DNA of 64,000 nucleotides from Pseudomonadota bacterium. Its GTDB lineage: Bacteria > Pseudomonadota > Gammaproteobacteria > Xanthomonadales > Wenzhouxiangellaceae. Positions 48,502 through 56,869 of this stretch are shown in pieces; positions within the stretch are counted from its first letter, which is position 1; every line of letters begins with the position of its first letter. The translations under genes were made by a program, and so were the position numbers. The notes under the pieces were generated by a model. The model searched no databases. It was not told the origin of the DNA and saw only the letters and a list, made by a program, of their open reading frames with translations. Location: contig CP053448.1 in NCBI GenBank assembly GCA_013285445.1, positions 1,488,001-1,552,000 on the forward strand, in the 5' to 3' direction.

Positions 48502-49413
48502 ATGATGGCTTCATCTGCATCTGGTCATTTACGCCGACTCGAGGCCGAGTCGATCCACATCATCCGCGAGGTGGTTGCCGAGTTTTCGCGGCCGGTCATG
48601 CTCTATTCGATTGGCAAGGATTCTTCAGTGATGCTGCATCTGGCGCGCAAGGCGTTCTTCCCCGCGCCACCGCCGTTTCCGCTGCTGCACGTCGATACCA
48701 CCTGGAAGTTCAGGGCGATGTACGAGTTTCGTGATCGCGTTGCCAGAGAGGCCGGAATGGAGCTGCTGGTTCACATCAACCAGGCCGGCGTCGAACAGGG
48801 GGTCGGGCCGTTTACGCATGGCTCAAAAGTGCACACAGATGTAATGAAAACCCAGGCGCTCAAACAGGCGCTGGACCGGCACGGGTTTGATGCCGCATTT
48901 GGTGGTGCGCGTCGTGACGAGGAGCGTTCACGCGCCAAGGAGCGGGTGTTTTCGTTTCGTGACCGGAATCATCGCTGGGATCCGAAGAATCAGCGGCCCG
49001 AGTTGTGGAGCATTTACAACGGTCGGGTTCATTCCGGCGAGTCGATTCGCGTCTTCCCGCTGTCAAACTGGACCGAACTGGATATCTGGCAGTACATTCA
49101 CGCCGAGTCCATCCCGATGGTTCCACTGTATTTTGCGGCGCAACGGCCGGTCATCGAGCGCGATGGCCAGTTGATCATGGTGGATGATGATCGCATGCCG
49201 CTGAAGCCGGGCGAACAGCCCGAACTGCGCAGCGTCCGCTTTCGCACCCTGGGCTGCTGGCCGCTGACCGGAGCGGTGGAGTCGACGGCCACCACGCTGC
49301 TGGAAGTAATCCAGGAAACGATTTCGGTCAGGCACTCAGAGCGCCAGGGGCGGGCGATTGACCAGGATGCCGGAGCGTCAATGGAACAGAAGAAGATCGA
49401 CGGATATTTCTGA
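48502..49413 (+). CDS. cysD: Sulfate adenylyltransferase subunit 2 CysD
   Basis: This 303-residue catalytic subunit of heterodimeric ATP sulfurylase makes APS from sulfate and ATP. The PP-loop is [12 protein letters not shown], and [31 protein letters not shown] and [15 protein letters not shown] are family blocks; the C terminus ends KKIDGYF. It needs the CysN GTPase, here fused to CysC and encoded 747 bp downstream after an intervening methyltransferase gene, an unusual split of the cysDN pair. The ATG at 48502 is followed by another at 48505; either may be used. Confidence 0.97.
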   Translation: MMASSASGHLRRLEAESIHIIREVVAEFSRPVMLYSIGKDSSVMLHLARKAFFPAPPPFPLLHVDTTWKFRAMYEFRDRVAREAGMELLVHINQAGVEQGVGPFTHGSKVHTDVMKTQALKQALDRHGFDAAFGGARRDEERSRAKERVFSFRDRNHRWDPKNQRPELWSIYNGRVHSGESIRVFPLSNWTELDIWQYIHAESIPMVPLYFAAQRPVIERDGQLIMVDDDRMPLKPGEQPELRSVRFRTLGCWPLTGAVESTATTLLEVIQETISVRHSERQGRAIDQDAGASMEQKKIDGYF

Positions 49414-49436
49414 CTGATGCAGTTTCAGAGCGTCCC

Positions 49437-50150
49437 ATGATGGCAGTGATCGACCATTCCAGGACCTACACCAGGCGATCACTGCGCAATATTCCGCATC
49501 GCCGGCGTTTGCGAGACATTCGCAGGTGTCTGATCGCGAATGGTTTGCCTGCCCGGGGGGTCGACAAGTACGTTGATTTTGGCTGCAGCACCGGTTTCTT
49601 GACGCGTTACGTGCACCAGCTGGTAGCCCCCCGCCGCACCTTCGGCCTGGATCGCAACGCGGCCAGTCTGGCCCGCGCGTGCGAGCAGGGGTCGGGTTTC
49701 GAGTATCACTGCTTCGATCTGAACCTGCGCGGGGCATTGCCAGAGGGTTGCCGCGGCGCCGGTCTGGTGACCTGTTTCGAAACGCTGGAGCACGTCGGCC
49801 ACCTTGAAAACGCGATCGACACGATTCATGACTGCCTTGCCATCGATGGCGTCGGTCTGCTGACCGTGCCCATCGAGTGCGGATGGCGTGGCGCCGCGAA
49901 ATATCTCGTCAAGCGGGTCGTTTTTGGAGATTCCCTCGACGAGCTCAGCAGCGATCCGGACACTCAGAGCGCATACCGCAACAGCGTCTTGCTGGGGCGG
50001 CGCCTGGGTCACTTTCGCAGAAAGAAAAACAGCTGGAGCACGCACTTCGGCTTTGATTATCGGGATCTCGAGGACCTGCTGCTGCAGCGCCGCATACCGT
50101 TTCATGCCTACAGTGCGCTGACCACGCGATTTATTGTATTGACCGGGTAG
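49437..50150 (+). CDS. Class I SAM-dependent methyltransferase
   Basis: A 237-residue methyltransferase with motif [15 protein letters not shown] (residues ~46-59), the acidic motif II in FGLDRNAAS, and [18 protein letters not shown] (motif IV-V, as in UbiG/Methyltransf_11). [12 protein letters not shown] follows. The N terminus is Arg-rich. It lies between cysD and cysNC, 23 bp and 10 bp from them, so it is cotranscribed with the PAPS genes. O-methylation of a sugar or lipid intermediate in the sulfated glycan is the simplest idea; nothing in the sequence fixes the substrate. Confidence 0.87.
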   Translation: MMAVIDHSRTYTRRSLRNIPHRRRLRDIRRCLIANGLPARGVDKYVDFGCSTGFLTRYVHQLVAPRRTFGLDRNAASLARACEQGSGFEYHCFDLNLRGALPEGCRGAGLVTCFETLEHVGHLENAIDTIHDCLAIDGVGLLTVPIECGWRGAAKYLVKRVVFGDSLDELSSDPDTQSAYRNSVLLGRRLGHFRRKKNSWSTHFGFDYRDLEDLLLQRRIPFHAYSALTTRFIVLTG

Positions 50151-50160
50151 ACTGACTGAC

Positions 50161-52050
50161 ATGGATATCAAGCGTGTGCTGGCCGAGGATGCCAGCAAGG
50201 ACCTGCTGCGTTTCATTACCTGCGGATCGGTTGATGACGGCAAGTCGACCCTGATCGGCCGACTGCTATTCGATTCCAAGCAGGTCTATGAAGACCAGCT
50301 GGCGGCCGTCCGACAGGACTCGAGAAAGTGGGGTACAACGGGTGACGAGGCGGATCTTGCCCTGCTGGTCGACGGCCTGCAGTCCGAGCGTGAACAGGGC
50401 ATCACCATTGACGTGGCCTATCGCTACTTTGCCACCGCCCGCCGCAAGTTCATTATTGCCGATACGCCGGGTCATGAGCAATACACGCGCAATATGGCAA
50501 CCGGAGCATCGACGGCCCAGCTGGCGGTGATCCTGGTCGACGGGCGCAAGGGCATTCAGACCCAGACGAGACGGCATGCGTTCATCGTTTCGCTGCTGGG
50601 TATCCGCCAGGTGATCGTGGCAGTCAATAAAATGGATCTGATCGAATATGACCCAAGCCGTTTCGAAAGCATCTGCACGGAATTCCATGCGTTTGCCGGC
50701 AAGCTCGACTTCGAGCGTGTCCAGTGCCTGCCGGTTGCCGCGCTGAGTGGTGCCAACGTCAGCGAGCGGTCGGACGTGCTGCAGTGGTTCGATGGTCCGA
50801 CGCTGCTTGAGGCCCTGGAGAATGCGCCGCTCGACGAGAACAGGCAGCGTGGCGATTTGCGCTTTCCCGTGCAGTACGTCAATCGGCACAGCGCCGAATT
50901 CCGGGGGTTTTCCGGTACGGTTGCCGGTGGCCAGGTTGCGGTGGGCGATCCCGTGATGGTGATGCCATCGGGCCGGCGGTCGACGGTGGCGCGCATCGTG
51001 ACCTTCGACGGCGATCTCGAAAGTGCCAGTGCCGATCAGGCGGTGACGCTGACGCTGAGCGATGAAATCGATGTCAGCCGCGGCGACCAGCTGGTTCACC
51101 CCGGCCACAGACCACGAGTCGGCGATGCGCTGGATGCCCGCGTTGTGTGGATGGCCGATACTTCGTTGATGCCCGGTCGCCAGTATGATCTCAAGATGGG
51201 CCCGAAAACGACATCGGCCATTCCGGAGCTGGTCCATTATCGTGTCGACGTCAACACGCTGACTCACGAGCACGCAGACCAGCTGGGGCTCAATGACATC
51301 GGCCTGGTGCGATGGCGGCTGAACGCGCCCGTTCCGTTCGACAGCTATCAGCGCAACCCGGTGACCGGTGCCTTCATCATAATCGACCGGATCACGAACC
51401 TGACCGTTGGTGCCGGCATGATCGTGCGGCCGGTAACGGACACCCTGGCCGACAAGTCCAGCAACGTGGTCTGGCACGAACACCGTATTACCAAGGTTCA
51501 GCGTGCCGGGCAGAAGGCACAAAGGCCGGTGGTATTGTGGCTGACCGGGCTGTCGGGCGCAGGCAAATCATCGCTGGCCAACGCGCTTGAGCAGGCGTTG
51601 TTTCAGCGCGGTCATCACAGCTACCTGCTCGACGGTGACAATGTCCGTCATGGTCTCAATCGGGATCTGGGCTTCAGTGATCAGGACCGGGTCGAGAACA
51701 TCCGGCGCATCGGCGAGGTTGCCTGCCTGATGGCCGATGCCGGGCTGGTCGTGCTGACGGCGTTCATTTCTCCATTCCGCTCGGATCGCGCCATGGTGCG
51801 CGAGCTGATGGAGCCGGGGGAGTTCATCGAAGTGTATGTCAAGGCCAGCCTGGAGACCTGTGAGAAGCGCGATCCCAAGGGCCTCTACGCCAAGGCCCGG
51901 GCTGGAACCATCAGGCATTTCACCGGGATCGACTCACCCTACGAACCACCGCAGCGGCCGGAAATGGTGATTGATACCGAGACTCTGTCGGTCGAGGAGT
52001 CCGTTGACCGGATTCTCGATTACCTGAAAGAAAAAGGTATACTGCATTGA
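50161..52050 (+). CDS. cysNC: Bifunctional sulfate adenylyltransferase subunit 1 / APS kinase (CysNC)
   Basis: A 629-residue fusion. The CysN GTPase half (~1-435) has the G1 loop [12 protein letters not shown], switch [14 protein letters not shown], and NKMDL (guanine specificity), and it drives APS formation by CysD. The APS-kinase half has the P-loop [37 protein letters not shown] and [12 protein letters not shown]. Together with CysD it makes PAPS from sulfate, ATP and GTP. PAPS reductase and sulfite reductase genes are absent nearby, unlike assimilatory cys loci, which supports use for sulfation. Confidence 0.97.
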   Translation: MDIKRVLAEDASKDLLRFITCGSVDDGKSTLIGRLLFDSKQVYEDQLAAVRQDSRKWGTTGDEADLALLVDGLQSEREQGITIDVAYRYFATARRKFIIADTPGHEQYTRNMATGASTAQLAVILVDGRKGIQTQTRRHAFIVSLLGIRQVIVAVNKMDLIEYDPSRFESICTEFHAFAGKLDFERVQCLPVAALSGANVSERSDVLQWFDGPTLLEALENAPLDENRQRGDLRFPVQYVNRHSAEFRGFSGTVAGGQVAVGDPVMVMPSGRRSTVARIVTFDGDLESASADQAVTLTLSDEIDVSRGDQLVHPGHRPRVGDALDARVVWMADTSLMPGRQYDLKMGPKTTSAIPELVHYRVDVNTLTHEHADQLGLNDIGLVRWRLNAPVPFDSYQRNPVTGAFIIIDRITNLTVGAGMIVRPVTDTLADKSSNVVWHEHRITKVQRAGQKAQRPVVLWLTGLSGAGKSSLANALEQALFQRGHHSYLLDGDNVRHGLNRDLGFSDQDRVENIRRIGEVACLMADAGLVVLTAFISPFRSDRAMVRELMEPGEFIEVYVKASLETCEKRDPKGLYAKARAGTIRHFTGIDSPYEPPQRPEMVIDTETLSVEESVDRILDYLKEKGILH

Positions 52051-52069
52051 CTCCCTGACTTCGGTCGGA

Positions 52070-53476
52070 ATGTTGGCTGATACGGCTTGGATCGCTTTTG
52101 CGGTGGGGCTCCCGTGGTTGACGGGGGCCCTTTTCGTTTCGGTCTGCTGGCGCAGTCGCCAGCCCGGCCATCCGTTCCTTGTCCTCGGCATGGGCTTTCC
52201 GCTTGGGATGCTTGGCGTGATTGTCGGGTACCGGATACTCGATGCGCTGGGGATCGGCTTGCAGTTTGGCCTGAATGCCGGGCTGCAGATGATGATGGCT
52301 GGCGTGCTGGCGTGCTGGCTGTTGATGCGCCGGACGCGGCCAATCAGGGCATTGCAAATGGAGGCAGGCCGCCCGGACTGGCAGCAGTTGCGCCCCGGCG
52401 CGCGCTGGCTGATCGGCCTGGTGGCCGCCTGGCTGCTGCTGCGCTGGCTGGGGCTGCTGATCGAGGTCGTGCATCGTCCGCTGTTTCCCTGGGATGCCTG
52501 GTATGCCTACGGTGCCCAGGCCAAGGTCTGGTTCTACACCCAGGCGCTCAACGTGTTTGCCGACGGCAATCACTGGTTCGAGACCGGCGAACCGGCGTGG
52601 GCGATCGGCGGTGTCCGCCATCCGCCGGGAATCGGACTGTTCCAGCTGTGGATGGTGCAGGCCCTCGGCCGCTGGGACGATGCCTGGATGAACCTCCCGT
52701 GGCCGGTTGCCGGCCTGTCGCTGGCTCTCGTCTTGTTCGGGCTGGCCCGAGTGATGGGTGCGGGGCTGGTGCCGGCCGCGCTGGGTGTGTGGCTGATCAT
52801 GAGCCTGCCCATGCTCAATACCCAGGTCGTGCTCGCCGGATACGGTGATCTGTGGATTACGGCCTACCTGCTGATCGCTGTCGGCAGCGCCGCGCTGCTG
52901 TGCCGCGGGCCTTCGCCCGGGCTGGGGGTCCTGGCACTTGCCGCCCTGCTTGGTCTGCTGATGATCAAGGAGGTGGGTCTGTACTGGTCCCTGATCGTGG
53001 CGATCGGGTTGCTGTCGCTGAAGTTTTCGCTCTTGCAGCTGGCCATCGGCGCGGGAACCGGCGTGCTGCTGGTCATGGCCGGACTCTGGTGGACCGGCTC
53101 AACCGTGGAACTCAGCGTGCTCGGGCAGTACGGGTTTGATGGCGGGCAGTGGGTCTTTCCGGGCTACACCGCGATGTGGGGCGAGCTGCTGACGCATTTG
53201 CTGGTCATACCGAACTGGCACCTGTTCTGGTATCTGGTCATCGCGGCCTGGCCAATGGCGCTGCTGGCCGGTCGCAGCGACCCGGCGCTGCGCATCGTGG
53301 CCGTGGTCGGTGGTCTGGCCGTCGTCGGACTGGCCGGTTTGTTTGCGTTCTCGGAGCTCGGTTCGGCGGTCAGTGACGGAACCAGCGTCAATCGCATGCT
53401 CCTGCCCGCAGCACCGGTGCTCGGACTTGCCCTGACGCTCTGGTTTGACCGACGGGTGGCGCCGGAATGGTCGTGA
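52070..53476 (+). CDS. Polytopic membrane protein, GT-C-like
   Basis: A 468-residue protein with about eleven hydrophobic helices. The first large extracytoplasmic loop contains FPWDAWYAYGAQAKVWF and HWFETGEPAWAIGGVRHPPGIGLFQLW. An acidic residue in that loop with an aromatic-rich surround resembles GT-C glycosyltransferases that use polyprenyl-linked sugars, or O-antigen polymerase-type enzymes. No family signature was recognised. It starts 19 bp after cysNC and overlaps the next gene by 10 bp. Confidence 0.72.
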   Translation: MLADTAWIAFAVGLPWLTGALFVSVCWRSRQPGHPFLVLGMGFPLGMLGVIVGYRILDALGIGLQFGLNAGLQMMMAGVLACWLLMRRTRPIRALQMEAGRPDWQQLRPGARWLIGLVAAWLLLRWLGLLIEVVHRPLFPWDAWYAYGAQAKVWFYTQALNVFADGNHWFETGEPAWAIGGVRHPPGIGLFQLWMVQALGRWDDAWMNLPWPVAGLSLALVLFGLARVMGAGLVPAALGVWLIMSLPMLNTQVVLAGYGDLWITAYLLIAVGSAALLCRGPSPGLGVLALAALLGLLMIKEVGLYWSLIVAIGLLSLKFSLLQLAIGAGTGVLLVMAGLWWTGSTVELSVLGQYGFDGGQWVFPGYTAMWGELLTHLLVIPNWHLFWYLVIAAWPMALLAGRSDPALRIVAVVGGLAVVGLAGLFAFSELGSAVSDGTSVNRMLLPAAPVLGLALTLWFDRRVAPEWS

Positions 53477-55032
53477 AACCGCTCAAGCTTTGCATTCCGG
53501 CCCTGGCGGGACTGCTGGCGGCGTTGTTGCTGTGGCTCGGCTATTGCGCCTGGTTTTTCTGGGGCGATCACTATCGCCTGGCCCTGCGGCCGGTCAACGT
53601 GCCGCTGTCGGGCTGGCAGGTGCTGGCCGGGCAGGGGCAGGTCGAAGACGGGGTGCTGCGGCTGGAAGCGCCCGGCCCCCGTGGTGAGGTTCTGGCGGCC
53701 GGGCCGGTTATTGGGCCGCTGCCCGGCAGCGATATCGAGCGCGTGATTGTGAGGTTTGAGCAAACCGGTGACTATCATATGGTGGGTATCGGGCTGTCTC
53801 CCGCAATGGCTTTGTCCGCCGTGCATCGGGCCACCGGCCGCTGGCTGGATGAGCGCAGCGTGGAAGTGCTGGAGCAGGATCTGCGGCTCGATTCAGAGCC
53901 GATACGACTGGTCAGCCTTGGCATTCGCGGTAACGTGTCGCCAGGCTTCGTTGTCGGTTCGGTCGAGCTGCATCGCGCCCGACCCGATTGGACGGGGTTG
54001 CAGTCAATGCTGTTCGACAGCCTGGTCGACGGGAGTGAATGGACTCAGCGCAGTATCAACCATGCGCAGTCCGGGACGGCTCCGCTCAGACTGTCGCCCG
54101 TTGTCGTGGTGCTGGTCTGGCTGATGATTGCCGCAGCGCTTGGTTGGCTCGGGCTGCGCATCGGGACGGTCGCACCGAATCGTTCGCTGTCAGTCACTTT
54201 CGGGCTGATGGTGCTGGGCGCGATGGGATTGCTCGACCTCGGCTGGCAACTGTCGCTCTGGACGCGTCATGCCGATGCCCTGGCGCGCTATTCCGGCCAG
54301 TCACCCGTCGAGCGCCGGGAGCATGGCGTCGACGCCGGTCTGTACCGCTTTGTGCACGATCTGAAAGATCAGCTGGCGGATCCCGGACGCCGGATGGTGG
54401 TCTTTGCCGCCACCGAGTTCATTTTCCGCCGCGCGATGTACTACGCCATACCTCATCCCGTGATTGGCAAGCGTGGCCTGGACCCACGCTGGGTGGCGCG
54501 CATGCGGCCCGGTGAGGTCCTGCTGGTGTTCGATCGGTCCGATCTGGCCGAGCTGCACGAGATCGATCCCGGTGCAGGAGCTTTGCCCGAAGTGGTCTCG
54601 TCGCACTGGTTGTCGGAAGACCTGCAAGCGCCTGCGCCCTGGCTGGCGGTCTCGCCCTGGTTCGGGGGTGGCCCGGATCAGCTGGCAAAGGTCGAGTTGG
54701 TGGTCAGCGCCGGCAGCACCGGCTGGTCGCGGCTTGAAGTGCTGAGCCAGGGCGCGGACGGGTCGGTCCGGCCTCACGCGTTGCGGGAGTTCTATCTGGA
54801 GGGAGAAGGCGAACGTACGCTGGTGTTGCCGTTCCCGATGTCCGAGGCCGGGCGTTACCGCTTTCGCTTCAGAACCCTTGGTGTCGATGGGGTCGAGGTT
54901 CGTGTCGCCCGGCTGCTGCCGGTTCGGCACAGCAGCGATCTGATAGTATTGCGTCCGCACGACACATCGCTGCGGTTTCTGGTTCGTCGACTCCAAGAGG
55001 GGGAATTCGGTTCGGCCTGGGAGATTCCCTAA
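53467..55032 (+). CDS. Membrane-anchored protein of unknown function
   Basis: A 521-residue protein. One N-terminal helix (residues 9-31) is followed by a ~170-residue predicted periplasmic beta-rich domain, then two helices (VVVVLVWLMIAAALGWLGL and VTFGLMVLGAMGLLDLGW), then a ~240-residue second soluble domain with FAATEFIFRRAMYYAIPH. No catalytic motif was recognised. Overlap with the preceding GT-C-like gene (10 bp) and a TAATG junction with the WecA-like gene imply joint action in glycan assembly or export. Confidence 0.68.
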   Translation: MVVKPLKLCIPALAGLLAALLLWLGYCAWFFWGDHYRLALRPVNVPLSGWQVLAGQGQVEDGVLRLEAPGPRGEVLAAGPVIGPLPGSDIERVIVRFEQTGDYHMVGIGLSPAMALSAVHRATGRWLDERSVEVLEQDLRLDSEPIRLVSLGIRGNVSPGFVVGSVELHRARPDWTGLQSMLFDSLVDGSEWTQRSINHAQSGTAPLRLSPVVVVLVWLMIAAALGWLGLRIGTVAPNRSLSVTFGLMVLGAMGLLDLGWQLSLWTRHADALARYSGQSPVERREHGVDAGLYRFVHDLKDQLADPGRRMVVFAATEFIFRRAMYYAIPHPVIGKRGLDPRWVARMRPGEVLLVFDRSDLAELHEIDPGAGALPEVVSSHWLSEDLQAPAPWLAVSPWFGGGPDQLAKVELVVSAGSTGWSRLEVLSQGADGSVRPHALREFYLEGEGERTLVLPFPMSEAGRYRFRFRTLGVDGVEVRVARLLPVRHSSDLIVLRPHDTSLRFLVRRLQEGEFGSAWEIP

Positions 55033-56096
55033 TGGGCGCTTTGAGCTACAACACGATTGCAGCCATGACGGCGGGGTTCCTGCTGGTACTGGTTGCCGTT
55101 CCGCTGCTGCGCGCGCCAGCCCACCATATCGATCTGGTCGATCGGGCCGGTGGGCGCAAGAATCATGCCTGTGATGTCCCGCTGATTGGCGGTCTGGCCA
55201 TGTTCGCAGCCATTGGCATTGCCATGATGCTGATCGATGCGCCATTGCGGCCATTCGCCAGCCTTGTGGCTGGCATGGGCATCCTGCTGGCCATAGGCGT
55301 GATCGACGATCTGATCGACATGACTGCCGGAGCCAAACTGTTCGCGCAGATCGTGGTGGCCGTGCTGATGGTCTCCTGGGGCGAGGTGCAGGTTCACTCC
55401 CTCGGAAATCTGTTTGGGGTCCATCCGATCATGCTCGGTGAATGGGCCATTCCGTTCACCGTTCTGGCGACTCTGCTGCTGATCAACGGCATCAATATGG
55501 CCGACGGGACCGATGGACTGGCCGGCGGTATGACTGCCGTTGCCCTGGTCATGCTGCTGGTCGCGGCAGTGATGGGTGGTGCCCATCGCTCATTTGTTGC
55601 TGTCAATGCCGTCATGCTGGCGGCGGTGATTGGATTCCTGTGCTACAACATCCGGGTGCCGGGGCGTCGCTATGCGACTGTATTCATGGGCGACTCGGGA
55701 AGCATGATGCTCGGTTTCGCGCTCGCCTGGATGGCGGTGTACCTGAGCCAGGTCGAATCGGTGGACATATACCCGGTCGCGATTGCCTGGATCCTGGTCC
55801 TGCCAGTTCTCGATGTCGTCTCGCTGTACTTCCGCCGTTTAATGAAAGGCCGCAGTCCGTTTGCCGCCGATCGGGAGCACCTTCACCATGTGCTGCTGCG
55901 ATCGGGCTTCTCGGTCACCAAGACGGTCTGGGGGCTGCTTGGGGTCATGGCCCTGTTCGGTGCCTTGGGTCTGGTCGGCTGGCGCCAGCAATGGCCCGAA
56001 TACTGGCTGTTTGCCGGGCTGATTCCTGTGTTCGGCGCCCACTATCTGTGTTCCGTACGGGCATGGCGCATCATGCGGTATCTGCAGCGCCAATAG
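55032..56096 (+). CDS. WecA/MraY-type polyprenyl-phosphate sugar-1-phosphate transferase
   Basis: A 354-residue membrane enzyme that starts lipid-linked glycans by joining a HexNAc-1-phosphate to undecaprenyl phosphate. The catalytic Asp pair is D92-D93 in GVIDDLIDM. LLINGINMADGTDGLAGG (NxxDGxDGLA) and TVFMGDSGSMMLGF are the metal and nucleotide sites, and FAADREHLHHVLL is the WecA-type HxHH-like loop. About ten membrane helices are visible. Its presence at the end of the block suggests the locus builds its own lipid-linked repeat unit. wecA-like is as precise as sequence allows. Confidence 0.9.
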   Translation: MGALSYNTIAAMTAGFLLVLVAVPLLRAPAHHIDLVDRAGGRKNHACDVPLIGGLAMFAAIGIAMMLIDAPLRPFASLVAGMGILLAIGVIDDLIDMTAGAKLFAQIVVAVLMVSWGEVQVHSLGNLFGVHPIMLGEWAIPFTVLATLLLINGINMADGTDGLAGGMTAVALVMLLVAAVMGGAHRSFVAVNAVMLAAVIGFLCYNIRVPGRRYATVFMGDSGSMMLGFALAWMAVYLSQVESVDIYPVAIAWILVLPVLDVVSLYFRRLMKGRSPFAADREHLHHVLLRSGFSVTKTVWGLLGVMALFGALGLVGWRQQWPEYWLFAGLIPVFGAHYLCSVRAWRIMRYLQRQ

Positions 56097-56102
56097 CCTT
56101 TG

Positions 56103-56413
56103 GGACGCGGCCCCGACCTACCCCAGGATTTCATAGCCCCGGCAACCGATGCGGGATGTTGTAGGTCGCGGTCGCATCCGCGACGGACGAGGTTTGGACC
56201 GGTTCGTCGGGGACGTGGCCCCGACCTACGCCAGGATTTCATAGCCCCGGCAACCGATGCGGGATGTTGTAGGTCGCGGTCGCATCCGCGACGGACGAGG
56301 TTTGGACCGGTTCGTCGGGGACGTGGCCCCGACCTACGCCAGGATTTCATAGCCCCGGCAACCGATGCGGGATGTTGTAGGTCGCGGTCGCATCCGCGAC
56401 GGACGAGGTTTGG
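56103..56413. repeat. Three tandem 108-bp repeats of opposed hairpins (REP/BIME-like)
   Basis: Units begin near 56103, 56211 and 56319, with an exact 108-bp period. Copies 2 and 3 are identical over the shared length and copy 1 differs at a few edge bases. Each unit holds GTCGGGG-ACGTGG-CCCCGACCTAC and, in the opposite sense, GTAGGTCGCGG-TCGCAT-CCGCGAC: two inverted members of one hairpin family, as in BIME elements. Because 108 is a multiple of 3, open frames run through on both strands, but they encode only the repeat and are not called as genes. A related single hairpin is at 23062-23085. Confidence 0.9.
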
Positions 56414-56442
56414 AACGATTCTAAGGGTCGTGGGGGTCTAAG

Positions 56443-56529
56443 TGGTGCCCAGGGGGAGACTCGAACTCCCACATCCTTTCGGATACTAGCACCTGAAGCT
56501 AGCGCGTCTACCAATTCCGCCACCTGGGC
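56443..56529 (-). tRNA. tRNA-Leu (anticodon CAG)
   Basis: An 87-nt class II tRNA. Acceptor GCCCAGG/CCTGGGC, D arm with AATTGGTAGA, anticodon stem CTAGC/GCTAG around TTCAGGT (anticodon CAG), variable arm TATCCGAAAGGATG, T stem GGGAG with loop TTCGAGT, and encoded CCA. The second leucine tRNA in the window. Confidence 0.96.
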
Positions 56530-56544
56530 TGGGGCAGGCGCGGC

Positions 56545-56550
56545 ATTATA
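56545..56550 (-). promoter_or_regulatory. -10 box of the tRNA-Leu(CAG) promoter
   Basis: On the minus strand TATAAT lies 15 bp before the tRNA 5' end and is followed by a GC-rich discriminator (GCCGCGCC). The -35 is weak: TTGCTG is 20 bp upstream. Confidence 0.6.
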
Positions 56551-56582
56551 GACAAAGCCGGCCGGAATTTCAGCAAGATTTC

Positions 56583-56616
56583 AAAAAAAGCGGCCGAAGC
56601 GTGTGGCTTCGACCGC
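56583..56616 (-). terminator. Intrinsic terminator of the small RNA
   Basis: On the minus strand GCGGTCGAAGC pairs with GCTTCGGCCGC around CACAC (11 bp including one U-G), followed by TTTTTTT. A textbook rho-independent terminator that also insulates the tRNA-Leu gene beyond it. Confidence 0.93.
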
Positions 56617-56694
56617 TCTAATAAGGTGTGGCCCAGGCAAGGGGGGAACCTGGGCCACGGTCCGGATGGGGAAGGGGGGAACCCCGGTCCGGAC
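56583..56694 (-). ncRNA. Predicted ~112-nt small RNA with two identical C6 hairpin loops, sX13-like
   Basis: Read on the minus strand from ~56694. Hairpin 1 pairs GTCCGGA (56694-56688) with TCCGGAC (56666-56660) and, inside it, GGGG with CCCC, presenting loop TTCCCCCCTT. Hairpin 2 is a perfect 10-bp stem GTGGCCCAGG/CCTGGGCCAC (56658-56649 with 56637-56628) presenting TTCCCCCCTTG. A linker ACCTTATTAGA follows, then an 11-bp terminator stem (56616-56590, one G-U pair) and seven U (56589-56583). A near-consensus promoter stands directly upstream. Size and layout recall Xanthomonas sX13, a C-rich-loop sRNA; that comparison is from memory. C-rich loops usually pair with G-rich ribosome-binding sites, so a trans-acting regulator of translation is the likely role. 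No protein frame fits. Confidence 0.85.
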
Positions 56695-56699
56695 TTCTG

Positions 56700-56727
56700 A
56701 TTGTACGGGTCGCCTGCGCGCTGTCAA
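56700..56727 (-). promoter_or_regulatory. Strong sigma-70 promoter of the small RNA
   Basis: Minus strand: -35 TTGACA (56727-56722, perfect), 16-bp spacer, -10 TACAAT (56705-56700). The predicted start is G at 56694, exactly at the base of hairpin 1. No coding frame begins downstream, so the promoter serves the RNA. Confidence 0.88.
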
Positions 56728-56826
56728 GTGGCGTTTTTCTAAAATGTGAACTGGTTCGCGCGACTGTTTGGCATGATCGGCTAGCGGACGGCGGCCGTTG
56801 AATGCCTGCTGCAGACGGGTCGGCGT

Positions 56827-56832
56827 TATAAT
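56827..56832 (+). promoter_or_regulatory. -10 box upstream of the acyl-CoA dehydrogenase gene
   Basis: A perfect TATAAT lies 37 bp before the ATG at 56870. A possible -35 (TTGAAT, 56798-56803) is too far upstream at 23 bp, so only the -10 is supported. Confidence 0.45.
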
Positions 56833-56869
56833 CCGGATCTTTCAGGATCGCCACAGGACACCGTTTTTC

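Noticed and set aside
56042..56441. Repetitive open frames on both strands across the 108-bp repeats, or a CRISPR-like array
   Set aside because: The frames exist only because 108 is divisible by three. There are no unique spacers between units and no cas genes, so it is not CRISPR and probably not coding.
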